Source: JBKPCD01 sp046727175 (GTDB taxonomy: Bacteria; Acidobacteriota; Vicinamibacteria; Vicinamibacterales; 2-12-FULL-66-21). Taken from it: a DNA stretch of 54,509 nucleotides. The notes beneath the pieces are model-generated. The model was not told where the DNA came from and did not search any database. It saw nothing but the letters and a program-made list of their open reading frames with translations. The stretch is taken from assembly GCA_046727175.1 (NCBI GenBank), contig JBKPCD010000278.1:1-54509 (forward strand). Reading direction: 5' to 3'. Positions 8,264 to 15,792 of the stretch are shown piece after piece. The translations under genes were made by a program, and so were the position numbers. Positions within the stretch are counted from its first letter, which is position 1. Each line of letters starts with the position of its first letter.

Positions 8264-9649
8264 ATGCGGCGCGCCTGCCTCGCACTCCTTATCAGCACCG
8301 TCGCTCTGATCGGACAGCAGTCCGGCCGCCGACAGGTGTCCTTGATCGTGACGAACGCAACCGTGGTAACGATGGACGCCGCGGCGCGTGTGCTGACACC
8401 CGGAGCTATCGCGATTGACGGACGCGACATCATCGCGGTGGACTCGCCGGCGGCTGTCGAAAAGCAATACGCGGCCAAAGAATCGATCGACGCGAACGGT
8501 CAGGTCGTCCTGCCGGGTCTCATCAACACGCATACGCACGCGCCCATGGTGCTGTACCGCGGGCTGGCCGACGATCTGGCGTTGATGGACTGGCTGCAAA
8601 AGTACATCTTTCCGGCCGAAGCAAAGACCGTCACGCCCGAATTCGTTCGCGCGGGGACGCGTCTGGCTACGCTCGAGATGATTCAGTCGGGGACGACGAC
8701 CTACGCCGACATGTATTACTTCGAGGAAGAGATCGGCCGCGTGACGAGGAAAGCGGGCCTACGCGGCCTGCTCGGTCAGACGATCATCAAGTTCCCGGTT
8801 GCGGACGCGAAAACGCCTGAGGAATCGATCGCCCGCACCGGCAGATTCGTCCAGGAATTTGCCAAGGACGACCTGATCGTGCCGGCAATTGCGCCGCACG
8901 CGATGTACACGCTCGAGACGTCGACGCTGAAAGCGATACGCGCGTTCGCCGATCGTGAGCAGGTGCCGGTCATTACGCACCTTGCCGAGACTCAGGACGA
9001 AGTGAAAACCGCGCGCGAGCAATTCAAGACGACGCCTGTCGAGTACCTCGATTCGATTGGTTTCTGGGGACCGCGAACGCTCGCCGCACATGCCGTGTGG
9101 GTAACCGCCAGCGATATTCGAACCCTTGCCGACCGGCATGTCGGCGTCGCGCACAACCCTGAGAGCAACATGAAGCTCGCGAGCGGGACGTCACCCGTTC
9201 CCGACCTGCGTAAAGCCGGTGTCGCGGTTGGGCTCGGGACCGACGGCGCCGCGAGCAACAACGATCTAGACATGTTCGAGGCGATGCGGCAGGCTGCCTT
9301 CCTGCACAAGCTGAAGACCGGCGATCCGCGCGCGATTCCGGCGTTGGTGGCGCTGCAGATGGCGACGATCGAAGGTGCGCGCGCCCTGGGGCTGGAACAG
9401 CAGATCGGTTCACTCGAGGTCGGCAAACGCGCCGATCTGATCGTTGTTTCGATGAGCGCCGCCCGGCAGACGCCGATGTACGATCCCGTCTCGCATCTCG
9501 TCTACGTCACGCGCGGCGACGATGTCCGAACGACGATCGTGAACGGCCGCGTGCTGATGCGCGACCGGCGCGTGCTGACGCTGGATGAGTCGTCGGTGCT
9601 TGCAGAAGCGAGGGCGTGGGCCGAAAAGGTGAGGGCCGCTGTTAAGTGA
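8264..9649 (+). CDS. Amidohydrolase of the MTA/S-adenosylhomocysteine deaminase family with a signal peptide
   Basis: The 461-residue protein belongs to the TrzA/MtaD metallohydrolases, which deaminate 5'-methylthioadenosine, SAH, adenosine or related compounds. Metal ligands visible are the HTHAP pair (GLINTHTHAPM), the H in ITHLAETQDE, the AHAVW histidine and the D in GLGTDGAASNN. The first 18 residues (MRRACLALLISTVALIG, then QQSG) look like a cleavable signal peptide, which is unusual because relatives are cytosolic. An in-frame start after the signal is not obvious. A TACAAT -10 box ends 14 bp before the ATG, implying a very short leader. Downstream genes are purine and pentose salvage enzymes, which fits a nucleoside substrate. 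Confidence 0.85.
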   Translation: MRRACLALLISTVALIGQQSGRRQVSLIVTNATVVTMDAAARVLTPGAIAIDGRDIIAVDSPAAVEKQYAAKESIDANGQVVLPGLINTHTHAPMVLYRGLADDLALMDWLQKYIFPAEAKTVTPEFVRAGTRLATLEMIQSGTTTYADMYYFEEEIGRVTRKAGLRGLLGQTIIKFPVADAKTPEESIARTGRFVQEFAKDDLIVPAIAPHAMYTLETSTLKAIRAFADREQVPVITHLAETQDEVKTAREQFKTTPVEYLDSIGFWGPRTLAAHAVWVTASDIRTLADRHVGVAHNPESNMKLASGTSPVPDLRKAGVAVGLGTDGAASNNDLDMFEAMRQAAFLHKLKTGDPRAIPALVALQMATIEGARALGLEQQIGSLEVGKRADLIVVSMSAARQTPMYDPVSHLVYVTRGDDVRTTIVNGRVLMRDRRVLTLDESSVLAEARAWAEKVRAAVK

Positions 9650-9677
9650 AACAGCCGGGGTTCGGAATTCGGTAGCA

Positions 9678-9756
9678 GCGCCTGCGGCCGCGGCGAGCGA
9701 GCCAAGCGAGTCGAGCCGCAGCGTGGGGGTGGGGCCCCACGCGCACTGAGAGAAGA
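9678..9756 (+). repeat. Stem-loop repeat element, copy 3
   Basis: Same architecture as copies 1 and 2. The core hairpin here is GCGTGGGG, loop GTGGGG, CCCCACGC, a perfect 8-bp stem, followed by GCACTGAGAG. A period-8/period-7 tract begins three bases after it. Confidence 0.85.
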
Positions 9757-9758
9757 TG

Positions 9759-9824
9759 CTCGGTCGCTCGGTAGTTCGGTTGCTCGGTGAAGCCGGGATT
9801 CGTGGTTCGGTGTTCGGGATTCGT
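9759..9824. repeat. Composite period-8 then period-7 tract (GCTCGGTN / GGATTCG)
   Basis: Four octamers, GCTCGGTC, GCTCGGTA, GTTCGGTT, GCTCGGTG (9759-9790), are followed after six bases by four heptamers, GGATTCG, TGGTTCG, GTGTTCG, GGATTCG (9797-9824). Looser copies of the same words continue to about 9930. With the hairpin repeat, this fills the whole 290-bp gap before hpt. Confidence 0.65.
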
Positions 9825-9941
9825 TCTCTTTCATGCGGCGGGGTGAGCCGGCTCATGATGAGTCATTGGCTCTCGTGGTGCCGGGGCTCGGGATTCGGGT
9901 CGCTGGTTCGGCACGTCGACAGGTTGGGGGCTGGCGATTAA

Positions 9942-10457
9942 ATGGAGACGCTGATCAGAGCGGAAGAGGTCCAGGCGCGCGTGCGAGAGCTGGCGGGTGA
10001 AATCGAACGCGATTACCCGCCGGACGAGGAGATTCATCTCGTCGGTGTGCTGAAGGGTGGATTCATGTTCATGTCGGACCTCGTCCGCGCGATGAGCGCC
10101 CGCGTGACCCTCGATTTCATCGCCGTCTCGAGCTACGGCAAGGCCACCCACACGTCTGGCGAAGTGCGTTTGCTCAAGGATCTCGATTCCCGTCTCGAGG
10201 GCCGCCACGTCGTCATCGTCGAAGACATCGTGGATACCGGCCTGACGCTGATGTACTTGCAGGGCGTGCTCCGCGCGAGAGCACCGCGCTCGTTGCGGAC
10301 GGCCTGCCTTCTGAGCAAGCCGTCGCGCCGGCTGGTAAACGTCACCGTGGAGTACATAGGCTTCACCATCGAGGACAAGTTCGTGGTGGGCTACGGGCTG
10401 GATTACGGCGAGAAGTACCGGAACCTCTCGCACATCGCGGTGCTGGACGGCTCATGA
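9942..10457 (+). CDS. hpt: Hypoxanthine(-guanine) phosphoribosyltransferase
   Basis: The 171-residue enzyme makes IMP or GMP from hypoxanthine or guanine and PRPP. The diagnostic PRPP loop VVIVEDIVDTGLT is present, as are the N-terminal GVLKGGFMFMSDL element and the base-recognition region near the C-terminus (FVVGYGLDYGEKYRNL), with the length normal for the family. The stop codon overlaps the start of rpiB (ATGA), so the two are translationally coupled. The preceding amidohydrolase could supply inosine-type products. Confidence 0.95.
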   Translation: METLIRAEEVQARVRELAGEIERDYPPDEEIHLVGVLKGGFMFMSDLVRAMSARVTLDFIAVSSYGKATHTSGEVRLLKDLDSRLEGRHVVIVEDIVDTGLTLMYLQGVLRARAPRSLRTACLLSKPSRRLVNVTVEYIGFTIEDKFVVGYGLDYGEKYRNLSHIAVLDGS

Positions 10458-11092
10458 AACGCTTCGAGATCATCACCGAGGCGGACGCGCGTACGCTCGA
10501 CATCGGCGCAACCGTGGAGCTCGCACCGAAGGGGCACGTGACGCCCCTCGCGCGCGATACGCTGAAAGCTCGTCGTGTGACGGTGCTCACGACCGGGGCC
10601 GATCACGGGCTTCCAGACGATCTCGCGCCAACCGCCGAAATACGGCGTGTGTGCATCGGCAGCGATCACACCGGGATCGCGCTGAGGCGCGCGCTGGTTC
10701 AGCATTTGCGCGGTCGCGGCCTCGCGGTCGACGACATCGGGACCGAAACGAGCGAACCGGTCGACTACCCGGATATCGCAGCCGTCGTCGCCCTAGCCGT
10801 TTCACGGCGCGAAGCGGACGCTGGCATCGTCATCGATGGCGCGGGGATCGGATCGGCAATCGCGGCGAACAAAGTGCGTGGAGTCCGCGCGGCCATGTGC
10901 CCCGACGAAACGATCGCGCGCTATTCTCGGGAGCACAACGGCGCGAACGTGCTGACGCTCGGTTCGACGCTCGTTCCCGCTCCTGACGCTGCGATCCGCA
11001 TCGTGAATGTGTGGCTTGGGACGCCGATGAAGGAGCCGCGCTACATTCGGCGTCTGCTGAAGATCAAACGGCTGGAAGAGCAAGCCCGGTAG
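10454..11092 (+). CDS. rpiB: RpiB/LacAB-family sugar-phosphate isomerase with an N-terminal extension
   Basis: Residues about 64-205 are an RpiB domain (RRVCIGSDHTGIALRRAL; SAIAANKVRGVRAA), which interconverts ribose 5-phosphate and ribulose 5-phosphate. Two oddities stand out. First, about 60 extra residues precede it, with ITEADARTL and ELAPKGHVTPLARDTLK, resembling the short N-terminal module of EutQ/EutT-type microcompartment proteins. Second, the catalytic cysteine of canonical RpiB (ICGTGIG) is D128 here (IDGAGIG). The gene overlaps hpt by four bases and is followed by deoC, so it probably processes the pentose phosphate freed from nucleosides. Confidence 0.85.
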   Translation: MKRFEIITEADARTLDIGATVELAPKGHVTPLARDTLKARRVTVLTTGADHGLPDDLAPTAEIRRVCIGSDHTGIALRRALVQHLRGRGLAVDDIGTETSEPVDYPDIAAVVALAVSRREADAGIVIDGAGIGSAIAANKVRGVRAAMCPDETIARYSREHNGANVLTLGSTLVPAPDAAIRIVNVWLGTPMKEPRYIRRLLKIKRLEEQAR

Positions 11093-11094
11093 CA

Positions 11095-11211
11095 GCGCCT
11101 GCGGCCCGAGCGAGCGCGAATGCGGGGTCCCCGACGCGCGTTCTCTCGCGCGTTGGGGTGCAATGCGCGAGCGAGAGCGGTTGGGGGTGGGGCCCCAACC
11201 GCATTGAGAAA
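11095..11211 (+). repeat. Stem-loop repeat element, copy 4 (divergent, longer)
   Basis: It begins GCGCCTGCGGCC two bases after the rpiB stop, carries an unrelated GC-rich insert, and keeps the core: GCGGTTGGGG, loop GTGGGG, CCCCAACCGC, then ATTGAGA. The stem bases differ from the other copies at several positions on both sides and still pair perfectly, which is compensatory change. Confidence 0.8.
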
Positions 11212-11216
11212 CGGTG

Positions 11217-11248
11217 GCTCGGTAGCTCGGTGGTTCGGTAGTTCGCTT
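11217..11248. repeat. Period-8 tract (GCTCGGTN type)
   Basis: Four octamers, GCTCGGTA, GCTCGGTG, GTTCGGTA, GTTCGCTT, follow hairpin copy 4 after five bases. It is the same word set as the tract after copy 3. Confidence 0.65.
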
Positions 11249-11295
11249 ACGGCAAGCAATTCGGTTTCCGGGTTCGTGTTCGACAGCATCGGGTT

Positions 11296-12177
11296 ATGCA
11301 ACCGGCGGACTTACAACGACTCATCGAGATCATCACTGAGGAGGTGCTCGCGGCGCAGGTGCGTCGCCCCGGTGGGGAGCAGTGTGGCTGTCATGCAGTC
11401 CTCGTCGAATGTTGCCCGGATCGCCTTCGCGGCGTGCTCGACGCAGGTGCGTCTCGAATAGGGGTGCACGCGCCCGGCGGGGCGCCGGGCGGGATTGAGG
11501 GACTCATCGATCACACGCTCTTGAAGCCGGAAGCTTCTCGCGCGGATATCGAAAAGCTTTGCCGCGAAGCGGCGGAATTCCGTTTCGCCACCGTGTGCGT
11601 CAATCCCGTTTGGGTGGCGCTGGCAGCGGCACGTTTGCGCGGCACGGGCGTAGGTGTCTGCTCGGTTGTTGGGTTTCCGCTCGGGGCCACGACACCCGAC
11701 GTCAAGCACTACGAGACCCGCCGCGCGATCTATGACGGCGCCACCGAGATCGACATGGTCATCAACGTCGGTGCGCTCAAGTCCGGTGACTTGCGCACGG
11801 TCGAGCGCGACGTCGAAGCTGTCGTGGATCCCTGCCGGCAGTGCGGTGTCGTGAGCAAGGTGATCATCGAGGCTGCGCTCTTAACCGACGAGGAGAAGGT
11901 CACGGCCTGCACCTTGAGCAAAGCCGCTGGCGCTGACTTCGTGAAGACGTCGACCGGCTTCGGCCCCGGTGGCGCCACGGTCGCGGACGTCGCCTTGATG
12001 CGCCACGTCGTCGGCAGCGAGATGGGCGTGAAAGCCGCTGGTGGCGTGCGCGACCTCGAAGGCGTGAACGCCATGGTCGCTGCCGGTGCGACGCGTGTCG
12101 GCGCCAGCGCCGGCGTCAAGATCGTCCAGGAATCGAAGGGGCAGAGACCCACGCACAAACCACAAACCGGATACTGA
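11296..12177 (+). CDS. deoC: Deoxyribose-phosphate aldolase with a microcompartment-type N-terminal extension
   Basis: The C-terminal 225 residues are DeoC, which splits 2-deoxyribose 5-phosphate into acetaldehyde and glyceraldehyde 3-phosphate. The Schiff-base lysine is K217 (FVKTSTGFG), with K246 (GVKAAGG) and D153 (EIDMVINVG) as partners. The first 68 residues are extra: an amphipathic helix (MQPADLQRLIEIITEEVLAA) of the type that targets enzymes into bacterial microcompartments, then a Cys-rich linker (CGCHAVLVECC). No shell genes are visible in the window. With upp, hpt and rpiB it forms a nucleoside-catabolism neighbourhood. The ATG start is supported because the helix begins at once. 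Confidence 0.9.
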   Translation: MQPADLQRLIEIITEEVLAAQVRRPGGEQCGCHAVLVECCPDRLRGVLDAGASRIGVHAPGGAPGGIEGLIDHTLLKPEASRADIEKLCREAAEFRFATVCVNPVWVALAAARLRGTGVGVCSVVGFPLGATTPDVKHYETRRAIYDGATEIDMVINVGALKSGDLRTVERDVEAVVDPCRQCGVVSKVIIEAALLTDEEKVTACTLSKAAGADFVKTSTGFGPGGATVADVALMRHVVGSEMGVKAAGGVRDLEGVNAMVAAGATRVGASAGVKIVQESKGQRPTHKPQTGY

Positions 12178-12192
12178 AGTGAGCGCCACTGT

Positions 12193-12260
12193 CAGAAGCT
12201 AGAAGTTGGAAGTTCGAGCGATCGTGACGTGGTTCACTCTAACCTTCGGTTCTAGCTTTT
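12193..12260. terminator. Inverted heptamer arms between convergent deoC and mscS-like genes
   Basis: AGAAGCT, AGAAGTT, GGAAGTT, CGAGCGA (12194-12221) have 7-bp periodicity. A roughly inverted arm lies at about 12236-12260 (AACCTTCGGTTCTAGCTTTT). Paired, they give a long imperfect stem suitable as a bidirectional terminator. The second arm encodes the last residues of the channel protein (KARTEG), so the coding end lies inside the repeat. Confidence 0.45.
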
Positions 12261-13372
12261 GTCTCGGCGACCCCCTCGCGAGGTGGCACGCGGCCCGGAA
12301 ACGGCGCTTCGATATTGTGGCGATCGAACGCCTGACGGATTCGCTTGCGCAGCTCCCGGCCGACGTCCCCCTGCTTCAGCGGCACCGTCTTGATTCGCGC
12401 TTTCATCACAATCGACCAGTCGTTGAACGCCTCGACACCGAGGACTTGCAGCGGCTCGAGGATGTACGGGGCGAAGCTGGAATCCATCTGGAGCTCTGCT
12501 CCAGCCTCGCGGAGCACTTCCGTGACACGGTCGAGATCTTCGTGATACGGCACGCCGACGTCGACGACGTAATAGGAGAAGTCCTTCGAGCGATTCGCCA
12601 GCGTGTTGATGGCGCCGTTCGGAAAGACGTGAACGGCCCCTTCGATATCGCGAACCACGATAGTTCGCAGGTTGATTTCCTCGATCAAGCCGGAGGTTCC
12701 GTTGATCGTGGCGACGTCCCCGACGCGCACTTGATTCTCCAGAATGAGAAAGAATCCGCTGATGACGTCGCGAACCAGCGTCTGCGCGCCGAAACCGACG
12801 GCCAGCCCTGCGATGCCGGCGCCGGTGAGAACGGGCGCGATGTCGATCTGGAATTCGCGAAGCACCATGAGCACCGCAATGCTCGCGATCAGGACGGTCG
12901 AGACCTTGCTGACGACAGCGCCGAGCGTTCGCGCGCGCTTGGCCCGCTCGAGCGCGTCGAGGCCGGTCCCCTGAGTGACTTCGTGCTCGAACCGCTTCAC
13001 GAACAGGTCCATCGAACGAACCAGCGCGTATGCCAGGAGCCCGATCAGCAGAACCTTCATTCCATGCTCGAACACCCAGGCGGCAATCGTCGTCAGGTGA
13101 ATGCCCGCGCGCGGTTTGAGGCCGGCGAGCTCGAATGCGGGGAACAAAAGAAGGCTCACGACGAGAAGGAACACCAGCGCGCCGACCAATCGAAGCGGTC
13201 CGCGAACGAGCGGGCTCGACTGCAGCAGCGCGTCGCGCAGCATCGCGCGCAGCGCACTCACGGCGAGGCGCCGGACCGCGCGTGCGGCAACCCACGCCAG
13301 GAACAGCGTCGGCACGACCGCAGTGACAATCGCCTGCCAATCAACCGGACCTTCGAACAGCCGAGTCCACAT
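12239..13372 (-). CDS. MscS-family small-conductance mechanosensitive channel
   Basis: The 377-residue membrane protein has about four hydrophobic segments, then the pore helix (GIAGLAVGFGAQTLVRDVISG), the beta domain (VGDVATINGTSGLIEEINLR, IPN-like FPNGAI) and the C-terminal alpha/beta domain (VPYHEDLDRVTEVLR). Such channels release solutes under hypo-osmotic shock. The frame is open to 13639, but the MWTRLFEGPVDW start at 13372 begins a normal family N-terminus. A TGC-TATCCT extended -10 ends six bases upstream of that ATG, which suggests a leaderless transcript and supports this start. Confidence 0.88.
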   Translation of the reverse strand: MWTRLFEGPVDWQAIVTAVVPTLFLAWVAARAVRRLAVSALRAMLRDALLQSSPLVRGPLRLVGALVFLLVVSLLLFPAFELAGLKPRAGIHLTTIAAWVFEHGMKVLLIGLLAYALVRSMDLFVKRFEHEVTQGTGLDALERAKRARTLGAVVSKVSTVLIASIAVLMVLREFQIDIAPVLTGAGIAGLAVGFGAQTLVRDVISGFFLILENQVRVGDVATINGTSGLIEEINLRTIVVRDIEGAVHVFPNGAINTLANRSKDFSYYVVDVGVPYHEDLDRVTEVLREAGAELQMDSSFAPYILEPLQVLGVEAFNDWSIVMKARIKTVPLKQGDVGRELRKRIRQAFDRHNIEAPFPGRVPPREGVAETKARTEG

Positions 13373-13446
13373 GGGGGCAGGATAGCAGATGGCTACACGC
13401 GTCTTCTGGGCGGATCCTGCGGCCGATGGTCGCGGACGGTAACTGC

Positions 13447-13487
13447 TGACGGCGGAGGTCCGGCCGCTCCCCGGACCTGCGCCGTCA
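13447..13487 (-). terminator. Strong hairpin at the end of the kynA operon
   Basis: TGACGGCG, one mismatch, then AGGTCCGG; seven-base loop; then CCGGACCT, mismatch, CGCCGTCA. This 17-position stem includes the kynA stop codon at 13485-13487. There is no U tract, so it may act as an RNA-stabilising or Rho-assisted terminator instead of a classic intrinsic one. Confidence 0.55.
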
Positions 13488-14225
13488 TTCGTGATCAGTC
13501 CTCTGCCGATCCATCCCGTGTCCGTCCGCGCCGAGTTTCGATCGACGGGTAATCTCGTCGCGGACGGTCCACAGCTCAGGATAGAAGCGCACATCGATTC
13601 GTCTGCCGAGCACTTCGACAGGCGTTCCCTGCGTACCAATCACGTTTCCGCCGATGATGCGCTCGACGACTTTCAGGTGATGGAAGCGCCAGAGAAGGAT
13701 CCGCTCGTCCCACGTGATCAACTGTTCGGCGAGCTGATACGGTTCCTCCAGCGTATACCCACGTTCGTACACATCCAGCAGCGAAAGCTGTCGAGCCGTC
13801 AGGTATCCGGCGAAGGTCTCTCCGAGAATGGGCGAGATGCGGTGCACTCTGCGAAATCCTGGTGAGTCGAACCCCGCGCCGTGTCCGAGCGCGGTTCGGA
13901 CCACCGCGTAATCGCCCGGCGCCATGTGCTCGAGCATGTGGAGCTGGTCGGTGACGAGCGTGATCGCATCGTTGGCGCGGCGCAGCAACCTGCCGGCAGC
14001 TGCCCCGCGTTCCTCCCGGATGAGCGTGGTAGCCGATTCGATCTCCAGGCATGCGAGCTTCAGCCACAACTCCGACGCTTGATGCACCGTCTGGAACAAG
14101 TGCTCATCGCGGTGCACGACCTCTTCGGGCGTCTTCTGAAGCGATAGCAGCTCGTCGGTCCGGAGGTACCGCTCGTAGTCAGTTGCCGCAGTGCCGGGGA
14201 GGATTGGTTCGTTGAGGTCAGTCAT
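13485..14225 (-). CDS. kynA: Tryptophan 2,3-dioxygenase family protein
   Basis: The enzyme opens the indole ring of tryptophan to N-formylkynurenine with haem iron. Residues 39-54 (RDEHLFQTVHQASELW) and 179-191 (WRFHHLKVVERII) are the diagnostic motifs; H42 is the substrate-side histidine and H183 the likely haem ligand. At 246 residues it is shorter than well-known TDOs (about 280-300), and the usual GTGGSSG substrate loop reads GTQGTPV, so activity needs care. The start codon overlaps the stop of the upstream histidine kinase gene by one base. No other kynurenine genes are in the window. Confidence 0.85.
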   Translation of the reverse strand: MTDLNEPILPGTAATDYERYLRTDELLSLQKTPEEVVHRDEHLFQTVHQASELWLKLACLEIESATTLIREERGAAAGRLLRRANDAITLVTDQLHMLEHMAPGDYAVVRTALGHGAGFDSPGFRRVHRISPILGETFAGYLTARQLSLLDVYERGYTLEEPYQLAEQLITWDERILLWRFHHLKVVERIIGGNVIGTQGTPVEVLGRRIDVRFYPELWTVRDEITRRSKLGADGHGMDRQRTDHE

Positions 14226-15613
14226 CAGACTTGCGCGACGGCTTCCGGCCTGGGCTGGACGACCGCGTGCAGCGGCAGGCGGAGACTTGCGCGGACGCCG
14301 GAACGATCTTCGCGGTTCTCGAGCGCCAGGCTACCGCCGTGAGCTTCTGCAATCTGGCGGCTCAGCACCAGACCGATGCCGGACCCGCCGGGTTTCGTCG
14401 TGAAAAACGGAACGAACAAGTTGCCCATGTTCGAGAGGCCAGGTCCCTCGTCTTCGACCCACAGCTCCAGGGCCGGCGGCGACGACGCGGCAACGCGCTG
14501 CCATCCAACGCGCACGCCCCCTCCCGTTTCCTTGACGGCATCGAGAGCGTTGCGAATCAGATTGATCAGGAGCTGCTCCAGTTGGTCCCCGTCGCCCTGT
14601 ATCATCAACCGCGGCCCCGGCGAGACGCGAATGTGATGCGCCTTCTCGAGCGTGACGACGCGATCGACGAAGGCAGCGACATCCAGGGGGGCCAGTTTCG
14701 GTGGCGGCAGCTTCGCAAGTCGTGCGTACGCGCTCATGAACCGGCTGAGCGACTCCGATCTCGAGGCGATGACGCTCAGCCCGCGCTGCACGTCCTCTTG
14801 CCAGTCGGCTGGGGGAGGATCGCGTTCCACGATCGTCGCGAGGCTTCCGGCGATCGACTTGATCGGCGCGAGCGAGTTGTTCATCTCGTGGCCGATGACC
14901 CGTATCAGCCGCTGCCAGGCCTGCCGCTCTTCCTCGCGCAATGGCTGACTCAAATCCGACAGCACGAGGAGCTCGTGAGGCCTGCCACCCTGCCGAAACC
15001 GGCTGCGCCGGATTTCCCACCGCCCCACGCCTCCCGGGAATCCTGTGTTGATGACGCGGGGGGCTTCTCCCGCGAGGCAGTCCGCCAGATCGAGCTCCTC
15101 GGCATGTCGGCCGAGCAGGCGCTCTGCAGGCTGGCTGAGGAGCCGCGCGCCGGCGCGATTCACGAACTTGAGCACGTGCTCTTCGTCGAACGTGAACACC
15201 GCAACGTCGATCTCCGCCATGACCTTCCGGAGGAGCGTCGTCGCCTCGAGCGCATCGAGCCGCTGATGTCTCAGCGTCTCGACGAGCGCATTGACCTCGA
15301 TCATCACCTCGCCCAGCGGATCGCCGCCGCGCGCGCCGCGCGCACGGATCGAGAAGTCGCCTTCGCCGAGCGCCGCGAGAAGGTTGGAGAGCGTTTGAAG
15401 CGGCAGCACCACTCGCTCGCGCAGCGCAAACGCGAATCCCAGACAGAACGCAACGATGAAGACGGTAAGGGTCCACTGAACCTTGGGAGTGTAGTCGCCC
15501 GTCCAGAGGAAGATGAGCGAAATGGCCGCGCCAGGCGCCGCCGAGGCCAACGCCATCAGCAGAATGCGGCGGTCGTGGCTCAGACGAGGTGTCCGGCGGA
15601 CGCTGGCGCTCAT
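14225..15613 (-). CDS. Membrane histidine kinase (NtrY-like: TM, HAMP, PAS, kinase)
   Basis: The 462-residue sensor has two hydrophobic segments (about 17-37 and 47-64) with a very short loop between them, a HAMP linker (70-118), a PAS-like region (about 125-215), H242 in the H-box VIGHEMNNSLAPI, and an ATPase domain (LLINLIRNALDAV; VEDEGPGLSN; GGSGIGLVLSRQIAEAHGG). The lack of a large periplasmic domain suggests sensing within the membrane or by the PAS domain. The sigma-54 regulator upstream on the same strand is its evident partner. The stop overlaps the kynA start. A heptamer tract and one hairpin repeat separate it from the regulator. Confidence 0.9.
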   Translation of the reverse strand: MSASVRRTPRLSHDRRILLMALASAAPGAAISLIFLWTGDYTPKVQWTLTVFIVAFCLGFAFALRERVVLPLQTLSNLLAALGEGDFSIRARGARGGDPLGEVMIEVNALVETLRHQRLDALEATTLLRKVMAEIDVAVFTFDEEHVLKFVNRAGARLLSQPAERLLGRHAEELDLADCLAGEAPRVINTGFPGGVGRWEIRRSRFRQGGRPHELLVLSDLSQPLREEERQAWQRLIRVIGHEMNNSLAPIKSIAGSLATIVERDPPPADWQEDVQRGLSVIASRSESLSRFMSAYARLAKLPPPKLAPLDVAAFVDRVVTLEKAHHIRVSPGPRLMIQGDGDQLEQLLINLIRNALDAVKETGGGVRVGWQRVAASSPPALELWVEDEGPGLSNMGNLFVPFFTTKPGGSGIGLVLSRQIAEAHGGSLALENREDRSGVRASLRLPLHAVVQPRPEAVAQV

Positions 15614-15615
15614 GC

Positions 15616-15657
15616 AAAGGGAAATGGAAAAGGGAAAAGGGACAAGGGAAAAGGGAA
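15616..15657. repeat. Heptamer tract (AAGGGAA), six perfect-length units
   Basis: AAAGGGA, AATGGAA, AAGGGAA, AAGGGAC, AAGGGAA, AAGGGAA. It starts two bases upstream of the histidine kinase ATG, where a Shine-Dalgarno site would be expected. Confidence 0.75.
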
Positions 15658-15713
15658 AAAGCTGGAGAACACGGAGGTTATTTTACTCTTCGGCTCTGAA
15701 GGTATTTCTTGGT

Positions 15714-15783
15714 ACGCGTGGGGCCCCACCCCCACGCGCTGCGGCTCGACTCGCTCCGCTCGCTCGCCGCGGCCGCAGGCGCT
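15714..15783 (-). repeat. Stem-loop repeat element, copy 5 (inverted)
   Basis: Read on the minus strand it matches copies 1-3: GCGCCTGCGGCC at 15783, GCCGCAGCGC, then the GTGGGG-loop hairpin. It is placed between the sigma-54 regulator stop (15793) and the kinase start (15613), in the direction of transcription. Confidence 0.85.
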
Positions 15784-15792
15784 TTCCCTTTT

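Noticed and set aside
7813..8285. Several open frames over the hairpin repeats
   Set aside because: They share the same Arg/Pro/Ala-rich words in every copy because the repeat is GC-rich and stop-free; no start, family or codon pattern supports them.
12206..13552. Plus-strand 448-codon frame opposite the MscS gene
   Set aside because: Antisense to the channel's coding frame, with a non-protein-like composition (long Arg/Asp/Gln strings).
8027..15783. Insertion sequence
   Set aside because: No transposase frame, terminal inverted repeats of IS type or target duplications are visible near the hairpin repeats.
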